A DNA stretch of 64,000 nucleotides from Ampullaceana balthica (taxonomy: Eukaryota > Mollusca > Gastropoda > Lymnaeidae). This document shows positions 47,935-59,284 of this stretch, piece after piece. Below the pieces are notes generated by a model that did not search any database, had not been told where the DNA came from, and was given only the letters and a program-made list of their open reading frames with translations. Made by a program: the position numbers and the translations under genes. Each line of letters begins with the position of its first letter. Position 1 is the stretch's first letter. The stretch is from NCBI GenBank assembly GCA_944989445.1, contig CALYLW010000068.1, positions 935,001 to 999,000 on the forward strand. Reading direction: 5' to 3'.

Positions 47935-48306
47935 GATACCCCTACCCACCCAACACCCAGCCCCCATGGCATAACTCTCCAGTACCCAGGAACTGTTTGC
48001 TCGTGGCATTTAGTTTCAATCGTCATTATCCTGCCTTATCCCTGATCTGGGGGTGGTCTGGGGCTTCAGTGGCAAACATCAAGGGACCCGTTAGTTGTGA
48101 CTTGAAATGTCAACATGGGAAGATAAGAAGTTTGGGGGAAACGGCATGTCCTTTATTTGTGTTCAAGATTAAGGTTATCAAGGTAGCTAACTCTGAGTTT
48201 GAATTGAAACGGAAAAAGAAAAGAAGAAAGAATAAATAGATCATTGAGCGTCCAAACATAGCCTCGGATTTATTTATTCGTTTTAATTTTTAAATCTATA
48301 TCTATA

Positions 48307-49075
48307 CAGTATACCCTCGGCTATTCGCGGCCCCGCATATTCGCGGGTTAAGCTCTTAACACTATCGCATCGTACTGTACACTACTGTGTACCTATTACC
48401 TGCACTGTGCGTACTGTAGTTTGCCTTTAAATTTATTCCATTTTCTGTCAATTCTAATACAAATTTTGTAAGCATAAAAAATAATTTACGGTGCAGTAAT
48501 ACGGTAATACAGTAATACAGTATGGGTAATTATGCTATGCGGTGTTACTCTCCTCGTGTACTTTCTTTTCTTTTAAAAAAAATTAAAATATTGTTGCAGT
48601 ACAAAATCAAAATGTGTTTACATTATCATTAGGGGCCGTCCATAAAGTACGTTACGCTCCAGAGGGGGGAGGGGGTGTAAGAAAGTGTGACAGTTTGTGA
48701 CAGGGGGAGGGGGGTCCGGCAATGTGTGACATCACCCTGTTTTATATTACATTTTAATTATTTTGTTATTAAAAAACGCAATATTTGTTTGAAAGTGTGA
48801 CGTACTTTAGGGGGGGGGGTCCAAGATTTGTGACAGTTTGTGATAGGGGAAGGGGGGGTTAAAAATGGTCAAAATTAGCGTGACGTACTTTATGGACGGC
48901 CCCTTACTACATCAATGACTTACACTAGTGAAATACATAACTGCGTGCAATATTTCTACATTATTACTATATTATTGAGTTGGAGTATCTTTAGAAAGTG
49001 TTTGTAAAGTATTTAGTTCCCAGTGTAATCTCGTATATTCGCGTTTTTTCCCATTCCCGTGAGGGGGGGGTGTAA
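48307..49075. mobile_element. pogo/Tigger-like element relic
   Basis: The left end CAGTATACCCTCGGCTATTC is preceded by TA and followed by GCGG-rich sequence, a familiar pogo/Tigger terminal pattern. Matching inner sequence (TATTCGCGTTTTTTCCCATT) occurs near 49035, but the outer right end is missing. It is interrupted by the MITE at 48631-48904. Confidence 0.6.
48631..48904. mobile_element. MITE with GGGGCCGTCCATAAAGTACG ends
   Basis: The termini AGGGGCCGTCCATAAAGTAC and GTACTTTATGGACGGCCCCT are perfect inverted repeats. The interior is G-rich near both ends and has no coding capacity. I could not identify a clean target duplication. Confidence 0.85.
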
Positions 49076-49473
49076 AGTTAAACTATTTGAGTAAACATTT
49101 TTTTCTCTCATAGGATCCCTTTCCACAACACGACCCCATAACTCCTATGGGTTACCGTGTCCAAATACGATCTTGTTTCATATCGAGCTCCTTTTATTGG
49201 TGGAATCCAGTTCCCTGATATGATCCCGTTTCGTAGAGAAATCTATTTCCGTTGTGGACTACTAATCCTTGTAGCATCTAATATAACGGAATCTTATACA
49301 GATGGAGACCCATGCCCGTTAGATCACGTAGCAGTTCGAATTATAAAGATAGTTTTAACAAATGTTTCTAAGTTTCATCAACAAATAAAGTCGAACTTAC
49401 TAATACTATTACTATAATATGTGTTCATTGATATATATATATAGAACAGAGAAAGTTTAAAAATTAAACATTT
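49076..49473. other. Unique intergenic sequence
   Basis: An 86-codon open frame at 49157-49417 has no recognisable motif; no gene call is made. Confidence 0.4.
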
Positions 49474-49481
49474 ACTTAGAT

Positions 49482-49808
49482 CAGGGGTCGGGAAACTTTT
49501 TTGTCTGAGAGAGCCATAAACGACACATATTTTGAAAAATAGTACTGTGAGAGCCATACATTATGTTTGAAACTAAAAATTCAAGTAAATGTGTGCATTT
49601 TGTTTAATTTCAACACTAAAAGTACAATAATTATGTATCTGAATTTTTTTATAACAGTATTATGCAGTTTTTTTTATATGCAATTAATATGTAGATCAAA
49701 GGAGTATGAATAAACATTTTTTTTTATAATCGAACATTTGTCTGAGAGCCCGATGCAGCCATTAAAAGAGCCACATCTAGCTCGCGAGCCATGGTTTCCC
49801 GACCCCTG
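49482..49808. mobile_element. hAT MITE, copy 1, 327 bp
   Basis: The ends CAGGGGTCGGGAAAC and TTTCCCGACCCCTG are inverted. A perfect 8-bp target duplication ACTTAGAT flanks it (49474-49481 and 49809-49816). It is homologous throughout with the copy at 59006-59284. Confidence 0.95.
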
Positions 49809-49816
49809 ACTTAGAT

Positions 49817-50470
49817 GTAAGTTGAAGAAATGTTACAATTGTTTAAAGGTGTAAGTTATTAAAATTCAAGGCTATACCACCCCATCCTCACATATACAAC
49901 CCCCCCCCCTTTTTTTAAAATAAAATTTTTAAATATAAATCCAGCAGACAGTAGAAACTACAAATTTTCGTTAAAGTGAATACAATGAAACAGGTGACCA
50001 GTGATGAGAGTTGAAGACATCAATATGTTGACAGAGTTCACCACCAAGGATCACAAAACTGTAGGCCAGGGTTACGGTTACTTGCACCACGCTACCTACA
50101 ATCCTCCAATAACTGACCAGACAAATCGATAGTTTGATTATTTCCCACCATGACTGGACTTATTGATCGATCTGAGAGTTTGGTGAGCACTTCACTTCTG
50201 ACAACACGCTCCTGTAAACTCTGGGAACAAACTTTATAGAATTTATAGCACAATCGCTGGCTCAAGGATGAAAGAAAATTCTCTTAATTATTTAAACTAC
50301 GAGATGGCTTTTCGAGCAATAAAGTGTTGCAGTACAGTTCTAAGCCTCTTCTGTGTATGGGTTAGCGTACCCGTGGATGTATGACACCGTACGATGTAAA
50401 ATGGTGTAGTATATTCTTTCAAGTTAAAGATATTTTAAAAACCTATTATTACAGTCGCTCAGAAAGACAT
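49817..50470. other. Unique intergenic sequence
   Basis: Nothing recognised. Confidence 0.5.
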
Positions 50471-50478
50471 CACTGGAT

Positions 50479-50549
50479 CAGTGGCGTCACTAGGGGGGTG
50501 TGGTGGAGGCGGGCCACCCCGGGTGACACCAAGCCTAGTGACGCCTCTG
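50479..50549. mobile_element. 71-bp hAT micro-MITE
   Basis: The ends CAGTGGCGTCACTAGG and CCTAGTGACGCCTCTG are inverted. A perfect 8-bp target duplication CACTGGAT flanks it (50471-50478 and 50550-50557). The whole element is barely more than its two ends. Confidence 0.9.
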
Positions 50550-50557
50550 CACTGGAT

Positions 50558-51202
50558 CATGCAAAACTAGAATGTAAAGCCCCCGCCCCAAATAATAATG
50601 GTCTAGTAATAATAATTCATAATAATAAAAGGAATGAAACTGCCTTATCGATGGAGCGCCCTCTATGATTAAAAGAACAAATCCAAAGACGTGCAGACGA
50701 AAGATTAAAATGTGTTTGGTATCTAATATTTAAAAAAACATATTTTCTTCTCAGAATTTCTTTGCATGTTGAAAAGCGTAGAACTTCCCTCTCCAAACTC
50801 TTAATCTACTTGGTTAATTATAGGCCAAACATCAAATATTTCAATAGATTCCTTTTTCTTAAATTGATAATTTTTTTCTAACACGGATTATAATAGAAGC
50901 TTTTAAAAAATAATTAAAACTCTGTTCAATATATGTTTTCTCCGTGTTGTTCGTTCCGTATGGGTATAATACACGTATAATATATGGGAATAAAAATGTG
51001 CATTACACAATCTGTTTAGCTTGTGTATTTTATGGAAATAAGGCAAGGCTAAGAGTTCAAATAAAAAGTATGGCAACTCCGCGTTTTTGCAACATTTAAA
51101 GAAAACTAAAAGTAACTTATGCAGTGTTATATGGATTACAACATTTTCATTTTAGCATTCTTTTACTTTTTAAATGTATTATTTAACAAATATTTATCAA
51201 AT
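50558..51202. other. AT-rich intergenic sequence
   Basis: Nothing recognised. Confidence 0.5.
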
Positions 51203-51278
51203 ACAAAATACACAAACAAATTTTTGAAATGAAAACAATAAATTTGAGCTTTATTATTAAACTAACACGACAGTAAAC
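51203..51278 (+). repeat. 75-bp dispersed repeat, copy 1
   Basis: Contains ATACAAAATACACAAACAAA and AACAATAAATTTGAGCTTTA. Homologous sequence occurs in reverse at about 53438-53503 and forward at 59402-59470. Confidence 0.7.
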
Positions 51279-51279
51279 G

Positions 51280-51560
51280 CAGCGAAGTCAAGTAGCGAGG
51301 GGGAGGAGGGCAGTAAAGGTGATATCTTAAAATATGTGAACGATTATTCTGCCAAAAATTATTCTGTTACTTATGCTGATGAACAGAAAAACCAAGAGGC
51401 TTAAGTAACATGAGAACACGACATTGATCTTCTGTTAACTTAATGATTCTTCAAATTTGACAGCCGCTCCTGTTGTAGAATCGAAAATTGATGTACCTTA
51501 TCAATTTTAAACATTAGCCAATCTTTTGCTAAGGGCGTCACTTTGTTAAGGGCGGCACTT
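51280..51560. mobile_element. hAT terminal fragment
   Basis: AGTAGCGAGGGGGAGGAGGG and the following GGGCGTCACTTTG/GGGCGGCACTTTG sequence resemble, in reverse, the right end of the element closing at 55767. No target duplication was found. Confidence 0.35.
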
Positions 51561-51865
51561 TGCATATGGTTGGAAAATTCCTCGTTGTTAATTAGTTTAT
51601 AGAAATGAAGGCTTTAAAAAAAAGTTTCAGAAAAGAAACGAGAAGACAAGTTAAAATTTAATAAAATAAATGAAGGATATGCTAAGATAAGTGAACTTTT
51701 CTAATGACAAAATTTTAAACGCCATAATGAATCTAACTAAATTCTTTTGATACTGAAATGAATAACCGAGGGCCTTAAGTAGCGTAAGAAAATGAAAATA
51801 ATGTGCTGGTACCTATAACTGATTCTAGTTTGTCAGCTACTCATCTTGTAGAAGCTAAAATTGCT

Positions 51866-52357
51866 AGTGACCCGTCAAAACGGCCCCAGACAAAACGACC
51901 CCAATAAAACGGCCCCGACAAAACGGCCCCGACAAAACGGCCCCGACATAACGGCCCCGGTCAAACGGCCCCAGACAAATTGTTACCATTTTTTAACAAA
52001 AAATTAACATCTTTTTGCATTTTAAGCTTTTGTCAACTTTTTCACCCTTTATTAAAAAGTGGTAACATTGTAAAATTATTTCTTGTGATGTTATATTATT
52101 TCTTGTAAAAAATTGTGCCTTGGGGCCTTGGTACCATTTCGCGTAAGGGCTAATAAATTCATTCTTGTGATGTCATTATTATTGTTTCTTGTGAACTAAA
52201 CCTGACACGGAATCGGTGAGTAAAAATATGAATATAAAATTTGATTGAACATTTTACTGTTAGTCCATCTATTAGTCCTGGGCCGTTTTGTCGGGGCCGT
52301 TATGTCGGAGGCCATTTGTCGGGGCCATTTTTTCCGGGGCCGTTTTGTCGGTGAACC
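51866..52357. mobile_element. Foldback element, copy 1, 492 bp
   Basis: Both ends consist of subrepeats of ACGGCCCCGACAAA (left) and TTTGTCGGGGCCGT (right), forming long inverted arms round an AT-rich centre. The outer right end is TCGGTGAACC. A 9-bp duplication AAAATTGCT flanks it (51857-51865 and 52358-52366), with the next base shared too. A 9-bp duplication with long inverted ends suggests a Mutator-like origin; that family call is inference. Confidence 0.85.
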
Positions 52358-52519
52358 AAAATTGCTATATCCATTAAATTCCAACAACTACTAAACTTTT
52401 AATAACATACATGGACTAAATATATTTATAAGTAGATTACTAAAAGTGCAGCAATATTGAAAGAGTAACCAACATATTAACATTAACTTCTTAAAAATAG
52501 ACACGGATCTTACACCAAA

Positions 52520-52675
52520 ATAGAGATGAGACGGGTCTTACGATGAGACGGGTCTTACGATGAGACGGGTATACCGTATAGTGGTCTTACACCAAACTAG
52601 AGATGAGACGGGTATACCGTATAGTGGTCTTACACCAAACTAGAGATGAGACGGGTATACCGTATAGTGTGACTG
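52520..52675. repeat. Tandem repeat of GAGACGGGTATACCGTATAG units
   Basis: Three or so copies of a unit of about 49 bp, preceded by shorter GATGAGACGGGTCTTAC copies. Confidence 0.85.
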
Positions 52676-52759
52676 ATTTTAACGTAAGTATAATAGTTGG
52701 GGAAAATTGTTAGCGTACTTATATGGCGTATTCTCCTAATAATAATATAATAATAAACC

Positions 52760-52905
52760 CCTTTTCTGACCATAACGGCCAATAGGGCAAGTTTCATTCA
52801 GCCACCACTAACGGGCAAGGGCTGGCACAATGCCCCAGGGAGGGGGGGGGGCCTTACCAGCACCGAGGATCGATCCCGTGACTCTCTTTTGCCACCGCCA
52901 CCCCC
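52760..52905 (-). mobile_element. SINE-like fragment (weak)
   Basis: On the minus strand GGGATCGATCCTCGG resembles a B box region. No A box is clear. Confidence 0.25.
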
Positions 52906-53437
52906 CCTGTATTCTCCTAAAGCATCATCAATTTAATTTTAATGTCTTCTGTTTTGTTGCATAAACAAAAATAATGAACAAAGTTGTTTGTCTAATGGTA
53001 TAAGAGTTGACATGAAATAAATTCAAATGTAGCCACTCGTAAATAATTGTTAAACATTGCTAAAGTATTTGCAAATGGAAGGAATCAGAAATCAGTTTTT
53101 AAAAAATAGACTATTTTAAAAGTGCAACGAAAATTTTTTGTAAAAGAAAAAACAAAGGGGCAAGAAGCAGCGGCGTAGCGTGGGTATACGTTGGCTCCAT
53201 ATGGAATTAACCAAATTCACAATTTTACTTAACTGAACTGCAGAATCTTTTTCCCGTTGTGGTTTTAACTGTACCTTTAGATACTTGTTTGTTTTTGTTT
53301 TTCCTTTCCTTTTATTTTACATGCATATTTTAAATTATTTTATGATATAATATGTTTTAAGAATTTAAATATATGTAAGTACCTATTTTATGTTATAGTA
53401 CTGATGAAGGCATTAGCCGAAACGTCTATTGTCGTTT

Positions 53438-53503
53438 TAGTTTAAAATAAAACTCAAATTTATTGTTTTAATTGCACAATTTGTTTGTGTATTTTGTATT
53501 TTA
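53438..53503 (-). repeat. 75-bp dispersed repeat, copy 2
   Basis: Reverse-complement match to 51203-51278 (AATACACAAACAAATTGTGC on the minus strand). It follows CTGATGAAGGCATTAGCCGA at 53401-53420. Confidence 0.7.
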
Positions 53504-53538
53504 TCCTTGACCAACTCAACAAGCTTTGTCATATTTAA

Positions 53539-54478
53539 TCAAAATTCTAATGAATTAGTAATGATGGTGTTGGTTAAACCTTCAACTGTTCTATTGACAA
53601 TTGGAATATATCCCATGAATTCTTCTGTGACCATCATTTTCCCATTTTGTTCTTTGACAAATCTAACACCAAGTGACATCTGCTCAATGCCTGAAATGTC
53701 ACTTGTCTCGTCGGCAAGTATAGAAAATGCAACTGAATAATTTGCTTCATGAACAATGTCTTCACGCAAGAGAGACCCACACATTTCTATTATAGTGTTT
53801 TGCGTAGTTGCCGAGATACACTCAGCGGTTACCCATCAAAACGGTCCCAGACAAAACGGCCCCAACATAACGGCCCTGGTCAAAACGGCCCCAGAAAAAT
53901 TGTTAACATTTTTAACAAAAACATAATTTTTTTTATTTATTTTTTTTGCATTTTAAGCTTTCGTCAACTTTTTCACCCTTAAAAACGTGGTAACATTGTA
54001 AAATTATTTCTTGTGATGTTATTTTATTGTTTCTTGTCAAAAAACAACCGTTATTGGTACCATTTTGCGTAATGGCTATTAAATTCACTTTTGTGGTGTT
54101 ATTATTATTGTTTATTGTTATCTAAACCTGACACTGAATAGGTGAGTAAAAATACGAATATATTTGATTGTAAATTTTACTATTGGTCCATATATTAGTC
54201 CAGGGCCGTTTTGTCGGGGCCGTTATATCGGAGCCCATTTGTCGGGGCCGTTTTGTCGGTGAACCATACTCAGCACTACAAGAACCAATTGACAAACGAT
54301 TACCAAGAACTTCATCTCCAGATTCAACACGAAACTCTAACAGTTCATACAAATTACCAGAATTCGATTCTGTTCCACGAAGTGCTAAAACATGCTTGCA
54401 GCAAACTAGGATTGTAGAAATGATGGGACCCAGTTCCTTGCGATTTTCTTGAATTTGTCTTCTAAATGATGAGTCCAA
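53539..54478 (-). pseudogene. P52rIPK/ZMYM1-like hAT transposase relic, interrupted
   Basis: The N-side part (54478 to 54275) encodes RKELGPIISTILVCCKH and NSGNLYELLEFRVESGDEVL. After the foldback insertion the C-side part (53817 to 53539) encodes FSILADETSDISGIEQMSLG and a following RFV motif. Together these are the DUF4371 region of this transposase family. The C-terminal dimerisation domain is absent before the element end at 53168. Confidence 0.75.
53827..54265. mobile_element. Foldback element, copy 2, 439 bp, nested in a hAT transposase
   Basis: Same family as 51866-52357: arms of ACGGCCCC and GGGGCCGT subrepeats, with outer ends GGTTACCC and GGTGAACC. The 9-bp flanks ACACTCAGC (53818-53826) and ATACTCAGC (54266-54274) differ at one base. 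Confidence 0.85.
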
Positions 54479-55775
54479 CTGCTCATCTATAGAAATTGCT
54501 TGGCTTCCAATAAAGCAAATAAAATTGCTTGCATCTTCATGAGAGCCTTTGTGCCATAATGTGCTTTGCAGGTTGCTACGTGCATCTTCGTTGAAATCTT
54601 TATCTTTTGTACATGGTTTGATGACAAATACCCACTGAACTCAAATAATTACTTTTTGCAAAAATAACACGCACTATTTGCAAAAAGTCACCTATTAACA
54701 TTTGCGAGTATAAATGCCACGGAGAATAGTCTGATAACCATGCATACCTAAAAACTAAAAACTTTATTTCTCTCACTGTCAGCTCTAAAATCATAATTTC
54801 TATCAAGGGTCCAACAATCACGAATCAGCTGCAATATCAACTTATTTGAAAGGTCGTATGTCCAGACATACCTTACAATATCCAATTTAGGAAATGAATA
54901 AGTGTCAGCGACATCAAATTAGGAACAGTTGCTTCAGTTGTGTCTGGCTGTTGAACGTTTAATGTTGTCCTCAATGCCAATGATAAGTCAGATGCTGCAG
55001 ACGCCCCAAAATCTTCTAATAACGGCATTTCGGAATCCCGCGATTGGTCTACTTTTCGATTTTTTTTAAGCCTGTAAAAAAATTTCTGATATCAATCCTT
55101 GGTAATCCTGCAGTTTCTACACGTATATTATTTCACAGCAAAATTCAATTTTCTCGTGCGAACTTAAGTTGTTAATTTATTAAATGCATTAATAAATTTT
55201 GTATTTTACATTAGTAGCAGAAGACTTATGATTTATAATGGAGTTTGAAGTTTAGGCATTATAAGCGCTCTCGTATTTTAATATAGTTCCTCATTTCGTT
55301 TAATTTTTTTTATCTTGTCTGTTCTTTTACTTTATTAAAATTTATTTTCACGTTTTAACTATTAGCTAATTAACAACGAGGAATTTGCCTCCACCCAATT
55401 TTACAACAGGGGTGGCTGTCAAATTTTAAAAATCAATGAATTTATCACCACATCAATGTCACGTTCCCATACTAATTTAGCCTCTGTTTTTAAAAATTTA
55501 TTACAGTATTATTAGTATCAGAAAAATTTATATCCAAAAAGGAGTTTGAAGTTTTGGCAGTTAAAACGTTCACGGTCTTTTGGATAGTTCCTTTATTTCT
55601 TTTATTAATTTATTATTTGGCTTTTCTTTGATATCGATTTTAAAAAACTACTCTTTCTTTTAAAATTTTAATTTTAAGAAACTAATTAACGGCCAGGAAT
55701 TTGTTGTCCCTGGCAAAGTGCCGTCCGGGGCATTTGCCCCCCTGCCCCCCCCCTCGCTACTCCAATGGCAAGAAG

Positions 55776-56715
55776 TCCGTGTTGTAATGTTTGACATTAT
55801 TAAATCTTAGCAAAATAGTAATTTGCCTTTTCGTGGTCAAAGACAGGAATATACCAGTGCAAATGTAGGCAATTTTCTGGAACTTATGCATCTGCTAACT
55901 GCTAGCAAAGTACGATCGAGTACTTCGACAACAAAATTTGCAAAATAATTTAAAAACAAATTTAAAAAAAACGTAAAAAATCACGTTTTTGACTATAAAT
56001 CCTTTATGTACGAGAAGTAACTAAAAGAATGCTCATTATAATACGCAGCGCAAGACCATCCAAAAATACAAAATTGCAGTTGTGTCGTAAAACATGTTTA
56101 ATATAATGCGCACCGATCAGGAATATGTTTATAAAAAGTGTTGTCAATAAAATACGCACCTTATTGCGCGACAGAAAGGTCGTTCAATATAATACGCACC
56201 GCGACACTCTATCTAAAAAAATAACATGATACATAGAGATAAATAAAATAATCTAAAAATCAATAATTTAATTACGGTACATGCGATCGATCTGAAATTT
56301 TGATACATCGTTTTTATCATCGGTACAAAACTGCCTCCAAAATGTCAGCTCGCTAGCTTCGAAAAAGTGGGTTAAAAATCGATCCAAAGTTTTGGCGACA
56401 AGCAAGCAAGCAAACAAGCAACCAAACAAATAGAAACCACGAGTTAATATAAAGGATTTAAAAACAACCTGTCCACTCGTATTCAAAATGAGAATATTGC
56501 AGTTTGAGGAGGTGCGGTTCGTAAAAAATTAATATTTCAGGTACATGAAATCAAATATTTTTCAATGTGAGCGTTAGCTCTCAATATTTCACATCAGTAT
56601 CAAACAAATCCAGTTGTGTGATATGTAAAGATTGAAAATCAGAAAATAGACGTTGTAGAATCTTTCATAGGTTTCATTATTTTAAAAAAGTAATATTATT
56701 ACGACATTTCTGAAA
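55776..56715. other. AT-rich intergenic sequence with low-copy motif
   Basis: TATAATACGCACCG-like sequences occur four times between 56035 and 56205. No gene supported. Confidence 0.5.
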
Positions 56716-56739
56716 TGATTTTTAAAAAGTTTAAAGCGG

Positions 56740-57264
56740 ATGGTTTACAATTATGTAATGCAAAGGCCCAAATTGTGTTATTACTGCTATACTGCTGGAC
56801 AGTATCCAGGAGTTCAAGAGACTTTAAGACATATATCTCAATGTCAAATCTCGCTCAAACAGTTTATTAAATCTGTTTTGTTTGCATGCCGTTCCACCAG
56901 AAACAAACTTTCTAATATTTATAGTCCCTCGCCCCTTTTTTTAAATTTCCATGCATTTTGGAAAGATCTAATTGGTGGTACCTGCAAGGCATTAATCTTA
57001 CTTAAGGATACAAAATATAGTGAATTTACTATTTGGAGCAATTTTGACGCTTTTTTAAGCTATAGAAAAACTGACCGAGGCAGACGAACAATTAAACACC
57101 CGAACAGACACAGGAACTTTGCTAGTCACAATTCACTTTTTTTAAACTGGACATTTGGAAACATGTACTTTATGAAGTCAATGAAGCGCGAAATTATTTA
57201 CAAACGTATTGTGAGAAAAAATGCTTTGCGAAGGCTTCTCACAGAGAAACTAATGGACTTTTAA
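56740..57264 (+). CDS. Unassigned 174-residue ORF
   Basis: This is a single-frame, non-repetitive ORF of 174 codons, unusual in this AT-rich region. It is rich in basic and aromatic residues. Near the start it has CYYC and later HISQC (Cys-x2-Cys then His and Cys), which could be a small zinc-binding site. The middle has FHAFWKDLIGG and SNFDAFLSYRKTDRGRRTIK. No signal peptide or membrane segment. A second ORF in another frame follows after 8 bases. I recognise no family. It may be a mobile-element gene, a captured gene or chance. Confidence 0.35.
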   Translation: MVYNYVMQRPKLCYYCYTAGQYPGVQETLRHISQCQISLKQFIKSVLFACRSTRNKLSNIYSPSPLFLNFHAFWKDLIGGTCKALILLKDTKYSEFTIWSNFDAFLSYRKTDRGRRTIKHPNRHRNFASHNSLFLNWTFGNMYFMKSMKREIIYKRIVRKNALRRLLTEKLMDF

Positions 57265-57272
57265 AGGAACCT

Positions 57273-57455
57273 TTGACTTTCACTAAAACTTTATGTGGAG
57301 TCCTTACGACGTTAAACTTTAATTGTACCTTCAAGTCAAAGAACGAGAGAGAAAATTGTGGCCATCAAATCGAATATGTAGTCATGTTATGTAGAGAAAT
57401 AGTTGAAGAAAAATGTGGTCTTCATAAGATGATGTCACTGTTGAAATTCAAGTGA
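57273..57455 (+). CDS. Unassigned 60-residue ORF after the 174-residue ORF
   Basis: It lies in a different frame 8 bases downstream. It is polar, with Cys and His (NERENCGHQIEYVVMLCREI). It could be the frameshifted continuation of the preceding ORF. Function unknown. Confidence 0.2.
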   Translation: MTFTKTLCGVLTTLNFNCTFKSKNERENCGHQIEYVVMLCREIVEEKCGLHKMMSLLKFK

Positions 57456-58015
57456 GGTTTGGCAGTTATGATTTTCGTACACCATTTACGTAATCTAGTA
57501 GCTATTTTGGATTTTGAGCATGACATGGCTGACAGAATCCTATATAATTAAAGGCTAAGTTCTGTCCGGTCATCGATAGCGATTGGTCCCTCAAACACAT
57601 ATGACACCTACAGCCAATCATATTGAACACGTTTACGCGGACGTTCAAAACGATTTATTTTTGGTGCAGTATTTCTTCCAAAACTTTATTTTGAGCTATG
57701 CGCGTTGGGATTTATAGTCAAAAGCTCTGTTTTTACGAGTTATTTATTTTAACTATTATGAATAGTATTTTTGACGTGATGCACATGTATGCCGGTCGAG
57801 ACGGCTTTTAGAGGGGAGTTACAACATGCCACCGAATGGTGGCGGAACGTCCTTGGACGGGCTTTGTTGCTCGTTGATACATTAAAGATTGTGCCATGAA
57901 CAAAAGCAGAAAACTCAATTTTATTTATTTCTTAAAATGAAAGATTTTCTATTTATTATTAACATAAAAAATAAATAGTGTCCTTATTATTACTTTCTAA
58001 AAAACATTGTCTTTC
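57456..58015. other. Unique intergenic sequence
   Basis: Nothing recognised. Confidence 0.5.
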
Positions 58016-58102
58016 CTTTAGAGAATATATGTATTTTCCCGGGGGTGGGGGCGGAAAACCTGAGTTCTTCCCCGGGCGGCACATACCCACGCTACGCCAG
58101 TG
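58016..58102. mobile_element. hAT right-end fragment
   Basis: Ends CATACCCACGCTACGCCAGTG, the reverse of the TAGCGTGGGTAT end type seen at 53168, with GC-rich CCCCGGGCGGC just inside. No partner with matching flanks found. Confidence 0.5.
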
Positions 58103-58134
58103 AGTGAATGTTCATTCTCTTTTGGGTCGAGCCG

Positions 58135-58470
58135 TTATGCTCTTAGGACCCGGTTCATGTTATCGCATGCGAGCCTCATCAAGCGGGCATCGCCATAGAG
58201 GTACTCCTCTGCAAGTACCGTGACTTCTCCTTCCAAATCCCCGCACAGCTCGGGGCACTCTTCGAGTACGTGGGCCACTGTCTCCTCCGGGTGGCCACAC
58301 AGCCGACAGGCCAGTTCGCTTCTAGTGTTGAACTTGTACAGGTAGCTTCGTATGGGACAATGTTCAGTTCTCATTCTAGTAATGAGCGTCTGATTGCTAG
58401 GTCGAATTTCCCACCAGGAGTCGCTTTTTCTCGGTCATGGCATGTACTGGTCTGGCCGTGCTTCCAGATG
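58135..58470 (-). pseudogene. Non-LTR retrotransposon C-terminal fragment
   Basis: The minus strand encodes WWEIRPSNQTLITRMRTEHC and then CRLCGHPEETVAHVLEECP, a Cys-x2-Cys-x8-His-x4-Cys finger typical of the C-terminal end of LINE reverse transcriptase proteins. Only the last roughly 110 codons remain. It is cut at 58478 by the end of the following hAT element. Confidence 0.75.
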
Positions 58471-59005
58471 CCCAGCCCCAGTGGCGTAGCTAGACCTTTT
58501 GCCGCCCGGGGCGGTCTCCAATTTGCCGCCCTTTCTGAATAGTTAGTGTCGTAGTTTTTATAAATTAATAAACATAAATAAATAACTTTAATTGAAACAA
58601 AGTAAAGGTGGCGAACATTTCTACCACTGAATGCCATATTTAAGTTAGCGGCAATAAAGGAGGCCAAATAAGACGTTATACCTATAAATACATATTTTTA
58701 TAAAAATACAAGATACTTTTTTGTTTTAAAGGTTACAGGAAAGTTACTAAGGTTGCACCCCCCCCCATGAGACAAACGTATTCCAAAAAATTAAATTACC
58801 AATTAGTATGCTTTTATTTTGTATTTATAAATAAATGATTTAATTATATTTGTACAAACAAATCGTGTACATTAGTATGTAAGCTTATTATTTATACATT
58901 TATTTTCCTAACTTTCATAGTAGAAAAATCGTGTACTATCAAAATTTAAATAAGTTGTTATATTTTGTTCTATGGACAATATTGCAAGAGTTTGTAGTCT
59001 TAAAT

Positions 59006-59284
59006 CAAAGGTCGGGAAACTTTTTGTCTTAGAGAGCCATATATTATTTTTAAAACTAAAAATTCAAGTAAATGTGTGCATTTTGTGTAATTTCAACAAT
59101 AAAAGTACCATAATTATGTCTCTTAATTCTTTTTAATATCATTGTTATGCTGTTTATTGTTTATGCAATTCAAAGGAATCTGAATAAACGTTTTTTTAAG
59201 AATAGTCGAACATTTGTCTGAGAGCCAGATGCAGCCATCAATAGAGCCACATCTAGCTTGCAAGCAATGGTTTCCCAACCCCTG
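59006..59284. mobile_element. hAT MITE, copy 2, 279 bp, inserted in a hAT dimerisation domain
   Basis: The ends CAAAGGTCGGGAAAC and TTTCCCAACCCCTG match copy 1 at 49482. A perfect 8-bp duplication TCTTAAAT flanks it (58998-59005 and 59285-59292). The host coding sequence resumes on the other side, which proves insertion into the transposase. Confidence 0.95.

Larger units (their letters stand above)
53168..55767 (-). mobile_element. hAT element of ZMYM1/P52rIPK type, 2.6 kb
   Basis: The left end CAGCGGCGTAGCGTGGG and right end CCCTCGCTACTCCAATG are imperfect inverted repeats (13 of 17). The 8-bp sequence GCAAGAAG flanks both (53160-53167 and 55768-55775), a perfect target duplication. The interior carries a minus-strand transposase relic split by a foldback element at 53827-54265. 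Confidence 0.75.

Noticed and set aside
53168..58102. One 4.9-kb element bounded by the two TAGCGTGGGTAT-type ends
   Set aside because: The flanks at 53160 and 58103 do not match, whereas GCAAGAAG flanks 53168-55767 perfectly, so the shorter element is preferred.
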